Source: Methylocystis sp. H62
Lineage (GTDB): Bacteria > Pseudomonadota > Alphaproteobacteria > Rhizobiales > Beijerinckiaceae
Assembly: GCF_015709515.1 (NCBI RefSeq)
Contig: NZ_JADNQZ010000053.1
Span: 124,001-188,000 of the forward strand
Length of the DNA: 64,000 bases
Direction: 5' to 3'
Shown: in pieces, positions 63,173 through 64,000 of the stretch
Position numbering within the stretch: position 1 is the first letter of the stretch
Layout of the letters: every line of letters starts with the position of its first letter
The notes under the pieces: generated by a model
Told to the model about the DNA's origin: nothing
Seen by the model: only the letters and a program-made list of their open reading frames with translations
Database searches by the model: none
Made by a program: the position numbers and the translations under genes

Positions 63173-63865
63173 TCAGCTCAGCCTTGTCATCGCCGGCGTC
63201 GGCGCGCCTTGCCATTCGAGCCGCCAGATGCCGCCTTGCCGCAGGTTCTGAACCAGATCAGGCCGGAAGGCGACGAGGCACACGCCGCCCGCAAGGCGAA
63301 CCGACGGGTAGACCACGCCGTTGCTCGCCGCCTCGGTCCGCAGACGCCGGGCGAGCGCTTGGCCAGCCGGATAGGCGGCTCCGGGGTCTTCGTGAAGGGC
63401 GGGCTCACTTTCGGGGTCGGCGCCGCGAAGATCGTGAAACGGCCCGAAGAAATCGGCGAGCAACTCGGCGTAGTCGGTGACGTTGTCGAACCGACCAATC
63501 GCTTCGAGCTCGCGCGTCAAATGGTAGGACACTTCGCCAAGCGACGCTTCGACCTCGAAGGCGCAATACCATGCCCCGCGATCCTCGCCGTTGAAGCGAT
63601 TGCCGCCAGGTCGCGTGTGCGTGAAGGCGGCGTTGATGAAGGTGTAGCCGGGGCGACCGAAGACGAGCTCACGCGGATCGAGACCTGGAAGGCCCGTCTC
63701 CTGCGCCTGCAATCGGCCGTTCGTCACGCTCTCCAAGCCGGCGAGGTCTTCGAGCGCGCCGAAATTGGCGGCGAGCGGCGAAAGGACCGGCGGCTTGAGG
63801 CGACCCGTCGAAATCAACCTCACCGTATCGCGCTGGGCAAGTTCGACCGTCGGCGGCGGCGGCAC
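63173..63865 (-). CDS. RES-domain toxin (NAD+ phosphorylase family)
   Basis: A 230-residue RES-family toxin: RPGGNRFNGEDRGAWYCAFE (Arg and Tyr of the site), LGEVSYHLTRELE, and SNGVVYPSVRLAGGVCLVAF with a conserved Ser. RES toxins degrade NAD+ or modify targets by ADP-ribosyl chemistry. The start is GTG at 63865, directly after the antitoxin stop, so the pair is cotranscribed. No hydrophobic signal. Confidence 0.9.
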   Translation of the reverse strand: MPPPPTVELAQRDTVRLISTGRLKPPVLSPLAANFGALEDLAGLESVTNGRLQAQETGLPGLDPRELVFGRPGYTFINAAFTHTRPGGNRFNGEDRGAWYCAFEVEASLGEVSYHLTRELEAIGRFDNVTDYAELLADFFGPFHDLRGADPESEPALHEDPGAAYPAGQALARRLRTEAASNGVVYPSVRLAGGVCLVAFRPDLVQNLRQGGIWRLEWQGAPTPAMTRLS

Positions 63866-64000
63866 TTACAGACCGCCGCGCAACGCGTCGATGTAACGAC
63901 GAACCTCCAACATTTTGGGAATGCCGCCCTCGATCATCGCGTCGAGCGGCCGACGGCCGCCGTAGAGCGGACCCTTGTTCGGCAGTCGCACCCATTCGTC
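63866..64000 (-). CDS. Xre/ParS-type antitoxin of the RES toxin, partial
   Basis: Only the last 44 codons are in the window (DEWVRLPNKGPLYGGRRPLD, AMIEGGIPKMLEVRRYIDAL). LYGGRRPLDAMIEGGIPKML is the C-terminal toxin-binding region of MbcA/ParS/Xre antitoxins. The N-terminal helix-turn-helix lies beyond 64000. Confidence 0.88.
   Translation of the reverse strand, partial: DEWVRLPNKGPLYGGRRPLDAMIEGGIPKMLEVRRYIDALRGGL

Larger units (their letters stand above)
31851..64000. mobile_element. Integrative and conjugative element, left part (right end outside window)
   Basis: The left boundary is tRNA-Met with an overlapping serine recombinase. The content is typical of Hyphomicrobiales ICEs related to the ICEMlSym group: DUF932, ParB, toprim, DUF2493, DUF736, XRE and DUF2285 regulators, AlpA-like excisionase, RepA, DUF2840, TraF, lytic transglycosylase and a DUF3363 relaxase. 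Cargo is chromate resistance and a SIR2/ATPase operon. No duplicate of the tRNA 3' end was seen to the right, and no mating-pair genes are in view, so the element presumably continues past 64000. Confidence 0.75.

Noticed and set aside
62951-64000. Right attachment site as a copy of the tRNA-Met 3' end
   Set aside because: No matching segment was noticed in this stretch or elsewhere right of the integrase, so the end is taken to lie outside.
1-64000. CRISPR arrays and rRNA genes
   Set aside because: No regularly spaced repeats with unique spacers and no rRNA-like sequence were seen; the only short regular repeats are the three contiguous iterons at 53768.

Overview
The window comes from a high-GC alphaproteobacterium of the Hyphomicrobiales, most likely a type II methanotroph-like member of the Methylocystaceae/Beijerinckiaceae. 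This is inferred from an outer-membrane beta-barrel protein with a proline-rich N-terminus, PEP carboxylase and Calvin-cycle genes on the chromosome, and mobile-element backbone genes closest in type to those of rhizobial ICEs. No rRNA or species-specific marker is present, so the genus is not certain.

Positions 1-31850 are chromosome. They hold a GH25 lysozyme-like lipoprotein, mgtE, a polysaccharide deacetylase, tRNA-Leu, a vapBC pair, lipB, bioB with a membrane-protein partner, and ppc. A two-gene cytochrome module (subunit-II-like CuA protein plus a tri-haem cytochrome c) follows without a catalytic oxidase subunit. Next is a carbohydrate module (fructose-6-phosphate-aldolase-type transaldolase, GMC dehydrogenase with small subunit, glycerol-dehydrogenase-like enzyme), then an SGNH hydrolase, a cupin and solute-binding-protein pair, a nitrobindin-like barrel protein and tRNA-Gln. 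The last chromosomal block is Calvin-cycle/pentose-phosphate genes (prk-tkt and fba-rpe, separated by a porin-like gene on the other strand). Positions 30065-31850 are mostly degraded sequence.

From tRNA-Met (31851) to the right edge the window is best read as the left part of an integrative and conjugative element. A large serine recombinase ends inside the tRNA gene. After a worn cargo zone (adenylate cyclase, TerB/Coq4-like protein, LysR fragment, 5'-truncated patatin) comes the backbone: DUF932, ParB, toprim, DUF2493, DUF736. It continues with a divergent XRE/small-protein pair like qseC/qseM, a DUF6499/DUF2285 pair split by a +1 frameshift like msi172/msi171 (fseA), an AlpA-like excisionase (rdfS-like), RepA with three 23-bp-period iterons, DUF2840, TraF, a lytic transglycosylase, a possible oriT and an rlxS/DUF3363 relaxase. 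A chromate operon (chrB, an extended chrA, Tat-exported SOD) is inserted between DUF2493 and DUF736. No type IV secretion genes, traI/traR or right attachment site are visible.

Beyond the relaxase lies a tightly coupled three-gene operon: SIR2-like protein, a small unrecognised protein, and an SMC/Rad50-like ATPase with a zinc hook. It has the layout of the predicted ABC-three-component conflict systems and is the best candidate for a poorly described defence system. The window ends in a RES toxin with the tail of its Xre/ParS-type antitoxin.
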